Below are positions 50,673 to 59,905 of a stretch of DNA of 64,000 nt, in pieces. Both the position numbers and the translations under genes were made by a program. Each line of letters opens with the position of its first letter. Positions within the stretch are counted from its first letter, which is position 1. Source of the DNA: Planomonospora sp. ID82291 (GTDB lineage Bacteria; Actinomycetota; Actinomycetes; Streptosporangiales; Streptosporangiaceae); NCBI RefSeq assembly GCF_015711645.1, contig NZ_JABTEX010000007.1:62001-126000 (forward strand), given 5' to 3'. The notes beneath the pieces are model-generated. The model worked only from the letters and a program-made list of their open reading frames with translations, did not search any database and was not told the DNA's origin.

Positions 50673-52121
50673 ATGAGCACCTTCTCCGGAATCTCCACCG
50701 CGCTGAGCGCCCTGTACGCCCAGCGCCAGGCGCTCGACGTCAACGGCCAGAACATCGCCAACGCCAACACCGAGGGCTACACCCGCCAGCGGGTCGAGCT
50801 GAACTCGGTCGGCGGAGCGGTCACCCCGGCCCTCCACTCCATCACCGACGGTCTCGGCAACGGCGTCACCGCGGCGGGCGTCGCCCGGCTGCGCGACGCG
50901 TTCCTGGAGTCGCGCGGGCAGATCGAGCACGCCAAGTTCGCCTTCCTCACGGGTCAGGAGGAGGTCCACGCCCGCATCGAAGAGGTCTTCAACGAGCCCA
51001 GCGACACCGGCATCCAGTCGCAGCTGTCCGACTACTGGAACGCCTGGCACGACGTCGTCAACCAGCCCGGCGACCTGGCCGCCCGCGCCCAGCTGCTGCA
51101 GCGCGGCGGCACCGTCGCCGACAGCCTGCGCAGCGGCGACGACGCCCTCGACTCGTTGTGGAACAGCACCGCGGACCAGCTCGACTCCTACGTCACCGAG
51201 GTCAACACCGCCGCCGACACCGTCGCCCAGCTCAACAAGGCCATCGTGCGGGCCACCGCCGCGAACCTGCCCGCCAGCGAACTGGCCGACAAGCGCGACG
51301 GCCTGGTGCTGCGGCTCGCCGAGCTCACCGGCGCCGTCTCCCGGTCGCTCGACAACGGCGCGGTCGACGTCCACCTGGGCGGGGCCAAGCTGGTCGACGG
51401 GGGCTCGGCCCGCGAGCTGAAGGTCGCCGGCGGGGGCTCGCTGCGCGACGTGATGGCCGACCGGGTCGCCAACGCGGTCGCCCTGCAGTGGAAGGACAGC
51501 GGCGCCGACGCCGGCATCGCCTCCGGCCGGCTCGCCTCGTCGCTGCAGTCGCTCAACACGGTCCTGCCGGACTACGCCGCCAAGCTGGACCAGGTGGCGG
51601 CGAAGCTCGCCTCGACCGTCAACACCCAGCACGTCAGGGGCTACGACCTGAACGGCGCCGCGGGCGGGGACTTCTTCACCCCCACGACCGGTACGGTCGT
51701 CACCGCCGCCACGATCACGGTGGGCATCGCCGACCCGGCGAAGGTGGCGGTCTCGTCCGTCGCGCCGCGGGTCGAGACCGACCCCATCACCGGGGTGGTG
51801 CTCCCTCCCAAGGGCAACCTGGACGCCGGCAACGCCGACACCCTGGCGGGCTTCGCCAACGCCACCGGCGGGCCCGACCGGTTCTACCGGGAGAGCGTCA
51901 CCGCGCTGGGGGTCGCCTCGCAGTCCGCCCAGCGACGGGCCGCCATCCAGGCCGGCGTCACGCAGAACAACGACGCGCAGCGCGCCGCGCAGTCAGGGGT
52001 CAGCCTGGACGAGGAGATGGCGAACATGCTGCTCTACCAGCGCGCCTACCAGGCCGCCACGCAGATGATCAACACGATCAACGGCACCTTCGACTCCCTC
52101 TTCAGCATGATCCGGGGCTGA
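50673..52121 (+). CDS. flgK: flagellar hook-associated protein 1, FlgK
   Basis: 482 residues. N-terminal rod-like signature STFSGISTALSALYAQRQAL, then DVNGQNIANANTEGYTRQRV. The C-terminus has GVSLDEEMANMLLYQRAYQA, then ATQMINTINGTFDSLFSM. Both are diagnostic for FlgK. It joins hook and filament. Second gene of the rightward flgN-flgK-flgL-fliW-csrA cluster. Confidence 0.95.
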   Translation: MSTFSGISTALSALYAQRQALDVNGQNIANANTEGYTRQRVELNSVGGAVTPALHSITDGLGNGVTAAGVARLRDAFLESRGQIEHAKFAFLTGQEEVHARIEEVFNEPSDTGIQSQLSDYWNAWHDVVNQPGDLAARAQLLQRGGTVADSLRSGDDALDSLWNSTADQLDSYVTEVNTAADTVAQLNKAIVRATAANLPASELADKRDGLVLRLAELTGAVSRSLDNGAVDVHLGGAKLVDGGSARELKVAGGGSLRDVMADRVANAVALQWKDSGADAGIASGRLASSLQSLNTVLPDYAAKLDQVAAKLASTVNTQHVRGYDLNGAAGGDFFTPTTGTVVTAATITVGIADPAKVAVSSVAPRVETDPITGVVLPPKGNLDAGNADTLAGFANATGGPDRFYRESVTALGVASQSAQRRAAIQAGVTQNNDAQRAAQSGVSLDEEMANMLLYQRAYQAATQMINTINGTFDSLFSMIRG

Positions 52122-52127
52122 TGACAC

Positions 52128-53018
52128 ATGACGTACATGCGTGTTACCGAACGCTCGATCTCCGTCAGATCGCTCAACAACCTGCAGGGCAACATCTCCC
52201 GCCTGGACGACGTCCAGCAGCGGCTGTCCGGCGGCAAGCAGCTCTCCCGGCCCTCGGACTCCCCCGCGGGCACGACGTCGGCCCTGTCCCTGCGCAGCGA
52301 CATCCGCACGCAGGAGCAGTACACCCGCAACACCGACGACGGCCTCGGCTGGCTCGGCACCATCGACACCGCCCTGACCAGCGCGAACAGCCAGGTGAAC
52401 CGGGCCAGGGAACTGGTGCTGCAGGGCCTGTCCTCCGGCGCGGGCGGCTCGGTCGGCGCGCGCAACGCGCTGGCGACCGAGATCGAGAACATCCGTGACG
52501 CGCTGATCGGCGTCGCCAACACCACCTACCTGGGCCGCCCGGTCTTCGGCGGCGCCGCCTCGGGCTCGGTGGCGTACGAGAAGGACGGCACCTACAACGG
52601 GCAGGGCGGCGAGGTGCTCCGCACGATCGGGGACAACACCAAGGTCGCGGTCAACTCCGACGGCAAGAAGGTCTTCGGCGACGGCGACGACCAGCTCTTC
52701 AAGGTGCTGAGCGACATCGTCGGCCATCTCAGGAACGACCCGACCGGGCTCAGCCGCGACCTCACCCGCCTCGACACGAGCATCGAGAGCATGCAGAGCG
52801 AGGTCGCCGACGTCGGCGCTCGTTACAATCGCGTGACACAGATGCGCGATACGGCCGACACCCGGATCCTGAGCCTGAAATCCCAGCTCTCCGACATCGA
52901 AGACATCGACCTGCCCAATACGATCATGGAGCTGACCCTGCAGCAGACCGCCTACCAGGCGGCGCTGGCGGCGACGGCCAAGGTCGTGCAGCCCTCACTC
53001 GTGGACTTCCTGAAATGA
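52128..53018 (+). CDS. flgL: flagellar hook-associated protein 3, FlgL
   Basis: 296 residues from ATG 52128. ATG 52137 (MRVTERS) is the more usual FlgL start. N-terminus VTERSISVRSLNNLQGNISR, LDDVQQRLSGGKQLSRPSDS. C-terminus ELTLQQTAYQAALAATAKVV, QPSLVDFLK. Flagellin-like fold. Its last 4 bases overlap the upstream in-frame start of fliW (ATGA at 53015). Confidence 0.94.
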   Translation: MTYMRVTERSISVRSLNNLQGNISRLDDVQQRLSGGKQLSRPSDSPAGTTSALSLRSDIRTQEQYTRNTDDGLGWLGTIDTALTSANSQVNRARELVLQGLSSGAGGSVGARNALATEIENIRDALIGVANTTYLGRPVFGGAASGSVAYEKDGTYNGQGGEVLRTIGDNTKVAVNSDGKKVFGDGDDQLFKVLSDIVGHLRNDPTGLSRDLTRLDTSIESMQSEVADVGARYNRVTQMRDTADTRILSLKSQLSDIEDIDLPNTIMELTLQQTAYQAALAATAKVVQPSLVDFLK

Positions 53019-53038
53019 TCTCTGTAGAGGACCGCCCG

Positions 53039-53464
53039 ATGAACGCAGACACCGCGGCCCCGGTGGACACGACCGGCGGCGAGCTGCCGGCGATCGAATT
53101 CGTCTGCCCGATGCCGGGCTTCACCGACAACCGCCGGTTCGTGCTCGTGCGCCTCGACGAGGACGGCGTGCTGTACTCCCTGCGTTCGCTGGAGGACCCG
53201 GGCCCGCGCTTCCTCGTCATCTCCCCGAACCCGTTCTTCCCGGGCTACGAACCGGAGATCGACGACGAGACCCTGGCGGCGCTCGGCGCGGGCGAGACCT
53301 CTCAGCTGCTCGTCCTGCTCATCGTCACGGCGCCGGGCTCCATCACCGAGGCGACGGCCAACCTGCTGGCCCCGATCGTGGTGGACACCGCCACCCGCCG
53401 GGCGGTCCAGACCGTGCTCAGCGGTTCGGACCTGCCGGTCCGGGCTCCCCTGGTATCCGTCTGA
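53039..53464 (+). CDS. fliW: flagellar assembly factor FliW
   Basis: 141 residues from ATG 53039, preferred because GAGGA precedes it (ATG 53015 overlapping flgL would add 8). The protein has LPAIEFVCPMPGFTDNRRFV, VLYSLRSLEDPGPRFLVISP and LLVLLIVTAPGSITEATANL, then LLAPIVVDTATRRAVQ. The last is the conserved FliW core with a TANLLAPIV motif. FliW binds CsrA and flagellin in a partner switch. csrA is the next gene. Confidence 0.94.
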   Translation: MNADTAAPVDTTGGELPAIEFVCPMPGFTDNRRFVLVRLDEDGVLYSLRSLEDPGPRFLVISPNPFFPGYEPEIDDETLAALGAGETSQLLVLLIVTAPGSITEATANLLAPIVVDTATRRAVQTVLSGSDLPVRAPLVSV

Positions 53465-53512
53465 GATCGGTTAGGCTGCCGATACGTCCCCCGGTGAGAG
53501 AAGGAGCCGCAC

Positions 53513-53842
53513 GTGCTGGTGCTGACCCGCCGCTCGGGGGAGAGCCTGATGATCGGTGACGACGTGGTCGTCACCGTCCTCGACGTCCGGGGGGACGTGG
53601 TCCGGATCGGCATCCGCGCGCCGCGCTCGGTGCCGGTGCACCGCGAGGAGATCTTCCGCGAGTTGCAGACCGCCAACCGCGAGGCCGCCTCGCCCAACGA
53701 GGACGCCCTGGCCGCGCTGCGCCGCATGCTCCGCTCCGGAGGCCCCCAACGCCCCGGCGCGACCGAGAGCGGCGGCGCGACCGAGAGCGGCGGCGGCGCG
53801 ACGGGGAAGCCCGGCGGCGCAGAGCCCGGCGCGGAGGCCTAG
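53513..53842 (+). CDS. csrA: carbon storage regulator CsrA with extended tail
   Basis: 109 residues from GTG 53513. Residues 1-50 are Csr[51 protein letters not shown], with the RNA-binding VHREEI. A Gly/Ser/Glu-rich low-complexity extension of about 45 residues ([16 protein letters not shown]) is added beyond the normal end. It represses translation at ANGGA sites, and the fliC leader is the likely target. It is sequestered by FliW. Confidence 0.94.
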   Translation: MLVLTRRSGESLMIGDDVVVTVLDVRGDVVRIGIRAPRSVPVHREEIFRELQTANREAASPNEDALAALRRMLRSGGPQRPGATESGGATESGGGATGKPGGAEPGAEA

Positions 53843-54022
53843 GCTCCGGGCTCCCGCGTCCGGCCGCGCACCGCGCCGGGCCCCGGCCGCTCCGCAGGCG
53901 CCGGACCCGTCCGGCGCTCCGGCGGCGTCGGCGCATCCGGCGGCGAGGCGCGTCCCGCCTCGCGGCCCTCCCGTCGGCGCAGACCCAGAGAGCCTCCCAG
54001 TGGAGCGGACCCAGAGAAGACC

Positions 54023-56431
54023 ATGAGCCGGACATCCCGCGGAGCCGAGTCGGCCGCCGGCTCGCGCCCGGTGCGCGAGCCGCGCGGCTGGCTGGCGTAC
54101 CTCCTCCTCGGAGGGGCGCTGGTCCTCGCCGTTCCGCCGGTGGCGGCCGTCTCCCCCCTGCTGGACGCCCTGTGCTGGATCGTGCTGCAGGGCTCGTCGC
54201 TGGCGGCCGTCATCGTCGGGATCCGCCGCTACGGCCTGGGCCGTCTGTGGGCCTGGCGGCTGATCGGAGCGGCCGTCACCCTGTCCTGCCTGGCGTCCAC
54301 GCTCTTGTGGGGCGTCGGCTGGACCGTCCTCCGGCTGCCGGGGGCCCTCATCGCCTACCAGGGCGCCACCCTGCTCGTGTACGGCCTGGGCCTGGCCGCC
54401 CTGACCCTGCTGGGTCTGCGGACCGGCGGCTCGCGCTGGGCGGGGCTGCTGGACTCCGCCGTCATCACCGTCGGCGTGGCCATGCCCTTCTGGACGTTCT
54501 TCATCACCCCGGTGATCGACCACAGCGGCTACGCCGGCGTGGAGCTCGCCTTCGCGCTGGCCACCCCGGTCATGGACCTGTTCATGCTGGGCATGGTCCT
54601 GCGGATGGCGTCCGACAACGGCCGGGCCCCGTGGCTGCTCCTGCTGAGCGCCTCCTACGTCTCCCTGCTCGTCGCCGACGGCGCGTACCTGCTCGACCTG
54701 GCCGAGGGCCGGCCGTACGGCGCGCTCTCCATGATCGCGTGGCTGGGCTGGGCGATCCTGGTCGGCGGCTCCGCGCTGCATCCCAGCGTGGCGTCCTCGG
54801 GGCGGTTGAGGGCGCCCGTCGTCTCCAGCCGGGTGCGGGCCGCCACCTTCCTCACCCTGGCCCTGCTCGGCCCCCTGGTCTCCAGCCTCGGCCCGCCCGT
54901 GCTCGGCATCCGGCCCGATCCCCGCGACGGCGTCACGACCATCTGCCTGACCGTGCTCCTGGCCGTCCTGCTCGTCCTGCGCCTCAACCTCACCGCCCGC
55001 CTGGCCGAGAACCGCGCCCTGACCCTCGACCACCAGGCCCACCGCCTCGCCACCCAGGCCGACGACCTGGCCACCGCCCTGCACCACCAGGAACGGCTCC
55101 GCCGCGACCTGGCCCACCGCGCCTCGCACGACCCCCTCACCGGGCTGGCCAACCGCACCCTGCTCACCGGCGCCCTGGACGCGGCGTTGACCGCCCGCGC
55201 CGCCGCGCCCCCCGCCCTGCTCCTGCTCGACCTCGACGACTTCAAGGACGTCAACGACACCTACGGCCACCCCGTCGGCGACGACCTCCTCATGGCCGTC
55301 GCCGGCCGCCTCCGCGCCCTCGCCGAAACCATCGAGGCACGCCCGACCCTGGCCCGTCTCGGCGGCGACGAGTTCGCCCTCCTGCTACCCGCCGCCACCA
55401 CCGGCACCGCCACGGCCCTGGCCCACCGCATCCTGACCACCCTGGCCCGCCCCTACCGCATCGGCGAACGCGAGCTCCACCTCACCACCAGCATCGGCAT
55501 CCTGACCGGACTCGTCCCCGCCGGCCCCACCGACGCCCTCCGCGACGCCGACCTGGCCCTGCACACCGCCAAGGCCGACGGCAAGAACCAGGCCACCCTC
55601 TTCCACCCCGACCTGCGCACCGCCCGCCTCCACCAGATCACCCTGGCCACCGGCCTGCGCCACGCCCGCGCCCGAGGCGAACTCACCCTCCACTACCAGC
55701 CCGTCGTCAACCTCGCCACCGGCGCCGTCCACGCCCTCGAAGCACTCCTGCGGTGGACCCCCGCCTCCGGCGACCCCGTCCCGCCCGCCGTCTTCATCCC
55801 CATCGCCGAGGACACCGGCCTCATCACCGACCTCGGCCACTGGGCCCTCGACCAGGCGGTCACCGACGCCCGCCACTGGTACCACCGACACGGCACCGCC
55901 CTGACCGTCAACGTCTCCGGCCGCCAGCTGCGCGACCCCGCCTTCCCCCGCACCCTCCTGCACACCCTGGCCCGCCACCACCTGCCCCCGCACGCCCTCA
56001 TCCTCGAGATCACCGAGAACACCCTCCTGGCCACCACCCCCGCCGAAACCCGCCGCATCACCGCCCTGCTGACCGACCTGCGCGCCCACGGGGTGCGCAT
56101 CGCCCTCGACGACTTCGGCACCGGCTACTCGTGCCTGTCCCACCTGCGCACCCTCCCCGTCGACATCCTCAAGATCGATCGGTCCTTCACCACCCCGCCC
56201 ACCACCGCCGACCGGCACCGGACCCGCGCCTTCACCGAAGCCATCCTGCAGCTGTCGACCAGCCTCGGCCTCGACGCCATCGTCGAAGGCGTCGAGACCC
56301 CCGGCCAGGCCGCCGCCCTGCACCGCCTCGGCGCCCCCCACGCCCAAGGCCACCTGTTCTCCCCGCCCCTGCCCGCCGCCCGCATCGACGACCTGCTGAC
56401 CACCACTCCCTGGAAGCACCACGCCGCCTGA
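54023..56431 (+). CDS. membrane GGDEF-EAL protein
   Basis: 802 residues. About nine membrane helices (30-335) are followed by a coiled segment (LDHQAHRLATQADDLATAL). The GGDEF domain has SHDPLTGLANRTLLTG, DLDDFKDVNDTYGHPVGDD and RLGGDEFALLLPA. The EAL domain has LTLHYQPVVNLATGAVHALE, ALLRW, LEITENTLL, IALDDFGTGYSCLSHL, LKIDRSF and VEGVETPGQAAALH. The catalytic residues of both domains look intact, so it may be bifunctional for c-di-GMP. Codons become strongly C-ending from about 55.0 kb on. It follows csrA and may tie c-di-GMP to motility. Confidence 0.93.
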   Translation: MSRTSRGAESAAGSRPVREPRGWLAYLLLGGALVLAVPPVAAVSPLLDALCWIVLQGSSLAAVIVGIRRYGLGRLWAWRLIGAAVTLSCLASTLLWGVGWTVLRLPGALIAYQGATLLVYGLGLAALTLLGLRTGGSRWAGLLDSAVITVGVAMPFWTFFITPVIDHSGYAGVELAFALATPVMDLFMLGMVLRMASDNGRAPWLLLLSASYVSLLVADGAYLLDLAEGRPYGALSMIAWLGWAILVGGSALHPSVASSGRLRAPVVSSRVRAATFLTLALLGPLVSSLGPPVLGIRPDPRDGVTTICLTVLLAVLLVLRLNLTARLAENRALTLDHQAHRLATQADDLATALHHQERLRRDLAHRASHDPLTGLANRTLLTGALDAALTARAAAPPALLLLDLDDFKDVNDTYGHPVGDDLLMAVAGRLRALAETIEARPTLARLGGDEFALLLPAATTGTATALAHRILTTLARPYRIGERELHLTTSIGILTGLVPAGPTDALRDADLALHTAKADGKNQATLFHPDLRTARLHQITLATGLRHARARGELTLHYQPVVNLATGAVHALEALLRWTPASGDPVPPAVFIPIAEDTGLITDLGHWALDQAVTDARHWYHRHGTALTVNVSGRQLRDPAFPRTLLHTLARHHLPPHALILEITENTLLATTPAETRRITALLTDLRAHGVRIALDDFGTGYSCLSHLRTLPVDILKIDRSFTTPPTTADRHRTRAFTEAILQLSTSLGLDAIVEGVETPGQAAALHRLGAPHAQGHLFSPPLPAARIDDLLTTTPWKHHAA

Positions 56432-56570
56432 GCGGTTTCGCGTCCTCGATCGGGCCGCGGCGGGCGCGGCACCCGCTCCGGGCACCCCGCCCTCCGGCGC
56501 TCCCGGGGCCGCACCTCATGCCGGCACGGCCCCGGGAGCGCCGGAGAGCACAGGCGGGCACAGGCGGGCA

Positions 56571-56613
56571 CCGGGGAGCACCGGGGAGCACCGGGGAGCA
56601 CCGGGGAGCACCG
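56571..56613. repeat. 10-bp tandem repeats
   Basis: CCGGGGAGCA repeated four times with a partial fifth, in the gap between the GGDEF-EAL gene and the replication-like gene block. Preceded by two ACAGGCGGGC copies. Confidence 0.85.
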
Positions 56614-56640
56614 TCTCCAGGACGGGCGGCGCTTCCCGGT

Positions 56641-57045
56641 TCAGGCCTTCGGGAGCGTCCTGCCGAGTTCGAGCATCGCCTCGGAGGCCGGGCCGCCCTC
56701 GGAACGCTCGGTCTTGTAGCCGGCGACCTTCGGGGCCAGCGTCCGGGGGTCGACGGCCTCGGAGGGGGCTCCGGTGGCGTACAGGCCGTCGGGCTGCTGG
56801 TCGCGGTCGTGCGGCAGCAGCCAGAACACCCGGCGGCGGAAGGTGCCGGAGGCCGCCGAGGCCCTGGCCTCGGGCCCGATGACGGCGTATCCGACCATGC
56901 GGCCGTCGCGGTGGTACGGGGGCTTGCGCCTGCGGCTGGACAGGCGGTCCAGGGACTGGCGGACGTAGTCGAGGGGCTCGATGTCCTCCAGCCAGACGAG
57001 CTCGGTCTCGTGGACGAGGTCCTCCGGGTCGATCAGTGCGCTCAC
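56641..57045 (-). CDS. hypothetical protein downstream of helicase gene
   Basis: 134 residues from GTG 57045 (AAGGAGG just upstream). It begins SALIDPEDLVHETELVWLED, then IEPLDYVRQSLDRLSSRRR, GRMVGYAVIGPEARASAASG and FRRRVFWLLPHDRDQQPDG. Soluble, no recognised domain. It is the last gene of the leftward primase-helicase block, 65 bp after the helicase stop, so its role is probably in that module. Confidence 0.65.
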   Translation of the reverse strand: MSALIDPEDLVHETELVWLEDIEPLDYVRQSLDRLSSRRRKPPYHRDGRMVGYAVIGPEARASAASGTFRRRVFWLLPHDRDQQPDGLYATGAPSEAVDPRTLAPKVAGYKTERSEGGPASEAMLELGRTLPKA

Positions 57046-57109
57046 GCGGCCTCCTTCGTCGGCCACGCTCGTGGCACTGCGGTGTCCGTGGCTCGTTCGC
57101 TCCGCTCGC

Positions 57110-58645
57110 TCACGGCTGCGGCTCCTCGGCGGGGTGGTCGGAGATCAGGCCGATCCCCGGGTAGAACTTGCGCGAGTTGGACAGGACCATCTGCCGGGGC
57201 GAGGTCAGCCCGACCGCTTCGCGGACGCGGGCGGCGAAGGCGCGGGCCGAGACGGGGGTGGCCCCCTCGAAACCGCACCAGCGTGCGTACTCGGTGTACA
57301 GGCGGGCCTGTTCGGCTCTCATACCGGAATCCAGTTTGCACGTCTCGGAGATGAACCGCCCCACGTGGTCCTCGGTCTCCGCGTACGCGTCGGTGGCCAG
57401 CCGTACCCGCTGCGGCCCGCTGAGGTCCTTCTCCCCGAGCAGGTAGCGGCGGGCGCCGTCGACGAGCCAGGCGAGGATGCCCGGCCCCTCCTCCTGGACC
57501 AGGACGCGCGCCAGGTTGTCGATCTTGCGTTCCTCCGAGACGACCCGCTCGAACGGGATCAGCCGGATGCGCCGCCAGAACGCGAACCCCCCGCTGGTCA
57601 CCTCGGGGCGGTGGTTGCCCAGCAGCCACAGGTGGTGGGTCGGGTCGAAGGAGAAGAAGTCCTGGCGCATGCGGCGGGCCTTGATCTTGTCGCCGCCGGT
57701 CAGCAGTTTGACGCGGGCCTCGTCGAACTTGTCGCCGGGCTTGAGCTCGGAGCAGACGATGATGCGCCGGCCGTGCAGCTCGGCCAGGTCCGTGGGGTGG
57801 CCGTCGAACGTCTTGGCCATGAGGAACCCGGGCGGGGCCGCGTCGGCGTAGTCGCCCAGCAGCTGGAGCATCACCTCCAGCAGCACCGACTTGCCGTTCT
57901 TGCCCTGGCCGTACAGGAACGGCAGGACCTGCGCGCCGACGTCGCCGGTGACGGAGTAGCCGAGCAGCAGGTGCAGGAAGTCGACGGTCTGGCGGCCTTC
58001 GGCGTCGGCGCCGAAGATGTCGGCGAGGAAGCGCTCCCAGCGGGGGGTGGGCATGCGTTCGGGCGCCATCGTGGTCGAGCGGGAGTGGAAGTGCCGGGCG
58101 GGGTCCGGCGGGCTGATGATCCCGGTGCGCAGGTCGACGACGCCGGCGGGCGTGCACAGCTCGTACGGGTCGGCGTCCAGCAGTTCGGCGCCCAGCACCA
58201 TGCCCGGGGCGGCCTTGGCCTGCGCCAGCAGCGCCTTCATGCCGGAGGTGGACAGCGAGCGGCGGCGGTGGCTGTTCAGGTCGCGGTCGCTGAAGACGCC
58301 GCGGACGTCCGTCACCGCGATGTTCTCGGCCATCTCCCCCGCCGCCCACACGACGGTGTCGCTCTCGTCGAGCTCCCAGCGGTGCCCCGCCCAGCGGTAC
58401 CAGCCCAGGCCGGGGACGTGCCGGAAGTCCTTGCCGTACAGGCTCACGAACAGCTTGGCGTTGCCCCGGTCGGACAGGGAGTCCGGCAGCAGGCCGTCGC
58501 TGGTCGCCGCCGCGGTCGCCGCCGCCCCGGCGGGTTCCCGGGAGGCGGCGGGGACGGCCGGCGCGACGGCGGGCAGCGACAGGTCGAGTATCTGCTGGGC
58601 GACGGCGGCCGGGTCGAAGCCCCCCTGCCCTGGTGAGGGATTCAT
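57110..58645 (-). CDS. phage/plasmid D5/P4-type primase-helicase (SF3 ATPase)
   Basis: 511 residues from ATG 58645, overlapping the upstream primase stop. A D5-type N-terminal region (GWYRWAGHRWELDESDTVVW) is followed by the SF3 helicase ATPase: Walker A YGQGKNGKSVLLEVML, Walker B-like RRIIVCSELKPGDKF, and sensor KARRMRQDFFSFDPTHHLWL followed by LGNHRPEVTSGGFAFWRRIR. A C-terminal winged-helix-like end follows (KLDSGMRAEQARLYTEYARW). Such proteins unwind replication origins of phages, plasmids and integrative elements. Confidence 0.9.
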   Translation of the reverse strand: MNPSPGQGGFDPAAVAQQILDLSLPAVAPAVPAASREPAGAAATAAATSDGLLPDSLSDRGNAKLFVSLYGKDFRHVPGLGWYRWAGHRWELDESDTVVWAAGEMAENIAVTDVRGVFSDRDLNSHRRRSLSTSGMKALLAQAKAAPGMVLGAELLDADPYELCTPAGVVDLRTGIISPPDPARHFHSRSTTMAPERMPTPRWERFLADIFGADAEGRQTVDFLHLLLGYSVTGDVGAQVLPFLYGQGKNGKSVLLEVMLQLLGDYADAAPPGFLMAKTFDGHPTDLAELHGRRIIVCSELKPGDKFDEARVKLLTGGDKIKARRMRQDFFSFDPTHHLWLLGNHRPEVTSGGFAFWRRIRLIPFERVVSEERKIDNLARVLVQEEGPGILAWLVDGARRYLLGEKDLSGPQRVRLATDAYAETEDHVGRFISETCKLDSGMRAEQARLYTEYARWCGFEGATPVSARAFAARVREAVGLTSPRQMVLSNSRKFYPGIGLISDHPAEEPQP

Positions 58646-59799
58646 CGGTTGCCTTCAGCGTGGAGACCGCGGCGTTCGGCCCCGGGAACGGTGGTCGGGC
58701 GTCCTTCGATGTGCAGCGGGCGGCGGGCTCCGGCCGCCAGGCCGGTACGGATGATCTGCTCGCAGCGGCGGGTCTGGCCCGGACGGGCCCGGGTGGCCGC
58801 GTCGGTGAGGAGCCGTTCGGCCTCCGCCTGGACGAGGTGACCCGCGGCGACCAGTCCTCCGGCGGTGTAGGCCGCCACGTTCAGCTTGGCGGTGAACCCC
58901 GCGCCCTCCGGCACGGCTGCGCAGGCGAGCACCTCGTCCAGGACCCTGTCCAGGGCGCGGGCGGCCCCCGTGCGGCCGCCGCCCGCCCTGGCGACGGCCT
59001 GGCGGCCCCGGGGCGGGGCCATCGGGGCCGGGGACGGGCCGGTCCGCCGGGAGGGTTCGGGGCGGTGCCCGGTGCGGACGAGTTCCCCGGCCAGCCACTC
59101 CGGCAGCGGGGCGGGCACGCGGCAGTCGCCGAGCGGCGTGTAGAGGCCGTCGCCGGTACGGGTGCCGGGGGCGATGATGTAACCGCCGCCCGCTCTGACG
59201 TCGACCTGCCAGGCCAGCGCGCGCCCGGAGCCGGGCGCCGACCCCACGGAGCACAGGAACGGGCCGGCGCCCTCCGCCCGGTACCACACGTGCATCCCGC
59301 CGGACGGCGTCCGGACCCGCAGGGTGGCGGCGTCCTGTGCCGGGTCGGGGGCGCCGCGGAGCGCGGCCAGCAGCGCCAGCGCGTGGAACCCCGTCGCCAG
59401 CCCGGTCAGGTCGACCCGCTCGGGGATCGGGATGCCCGGCAGGACCCGGTCCCGGCCGGGCACGGCCGCAGGGTGGGCGTCGACGTCGATCACGACCAGG
59501 TCCGCGGGGCCGCAGGCGACCCCCACCCCGAAGGCCGGGTTGGCGGTCCACCAGGACGCGATCAGTCCGGGATCGGTGGTGGCCGCGTGGAAGCCGTGGC
59601 ACCAGCGTCCGGCCGCCGGGCACGCGCAGGAGGCCGGGGGGTGGCCGGACCCCTGGCACCGGCGGCAGTTGCCCGCCGGGGTCTTCCTGCCGGGCGCGAG
59701 CGGGTGGACGGGCCAGCCCCGCGCCGCGCACCAGCGGGCGACGGCGACGGGCCGGTCTCGCCCGGCCTGCGGGTGGCGTGCCTCGTCTGGCGGCGTCAC
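58642..59799 (-). CDS. bifunctional DNA primase/polymerase (prim-pol)
   Basis: 385 residues. A Prim-Pol fold with catalytic acidic motif LVVIDVDAHP (about 106-115), GLATGFHALALLAALRG and SGGMHVWYRA (His motif), then WQVDVRAGGGYIIAPG. Near the N-terminus is a Cys/His cluster, CRRCQGSGHPPASCACP ... WCHGFH, a likely zinc-binding insert. The C-terminal helical region ends TRRCEQIIRTGLAAG. It makes primers for replication of mobile elements. It is coupled to the helicase by overlapping stop and start, and reads away from the iteron-like array. Confidence 0.9.
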   Translation of the reverse strand: MTPPDEARHPQAGRDRPVAVARWCAARGWPVHPLAPGRKTPAGNCRRCQGSGHPPASCACPAAGRWCHGFHAATTDPGLIASWWTANPAFGVGVACGPADLVVIDVDAHPAAVPGRDRVLPGIPIPERVDLTGLATGFHALALLAALRGAPDPAQDAATLRVRTPSGGMHVWYRAEGAGPFLCSVGSAPGSGRALAWQVDVRAGGGYIIAPGTRTGDGLYTPLGDCRVPAPLPEWLAGELVRTGHRPEPSRRTGPSPAPMAPPRGRQAVARAGGGRTGAARALDRVLDEVLACAAVPEGAGFTAKLNVAAYTAGGLVAAGHLVQAEAERLLTDAATRARPGQTRRCEQIIRTGLAAGARRPLHIEGRPTTVPGAERRGLHAEGNR

Positions 59800-59905
59800 T
59801 GCGTCCTTCCTGGTCCGTGCGCTGGCCGTGCGGGCGCCGGGGGACCCGGCGATCCGGCTCCGGGCGGGGATCCCGCCGGGCCGGAGCGGACCGGCGGCGG
59901 CCCGG

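Noticed and set aside
54172-57354. A 1060-residue rightward frame
   Set aside because: Arg/Pro-rich translation of the GGDEF-EAL gene in a wrong frame, extending over the antisense of the helicase gene.
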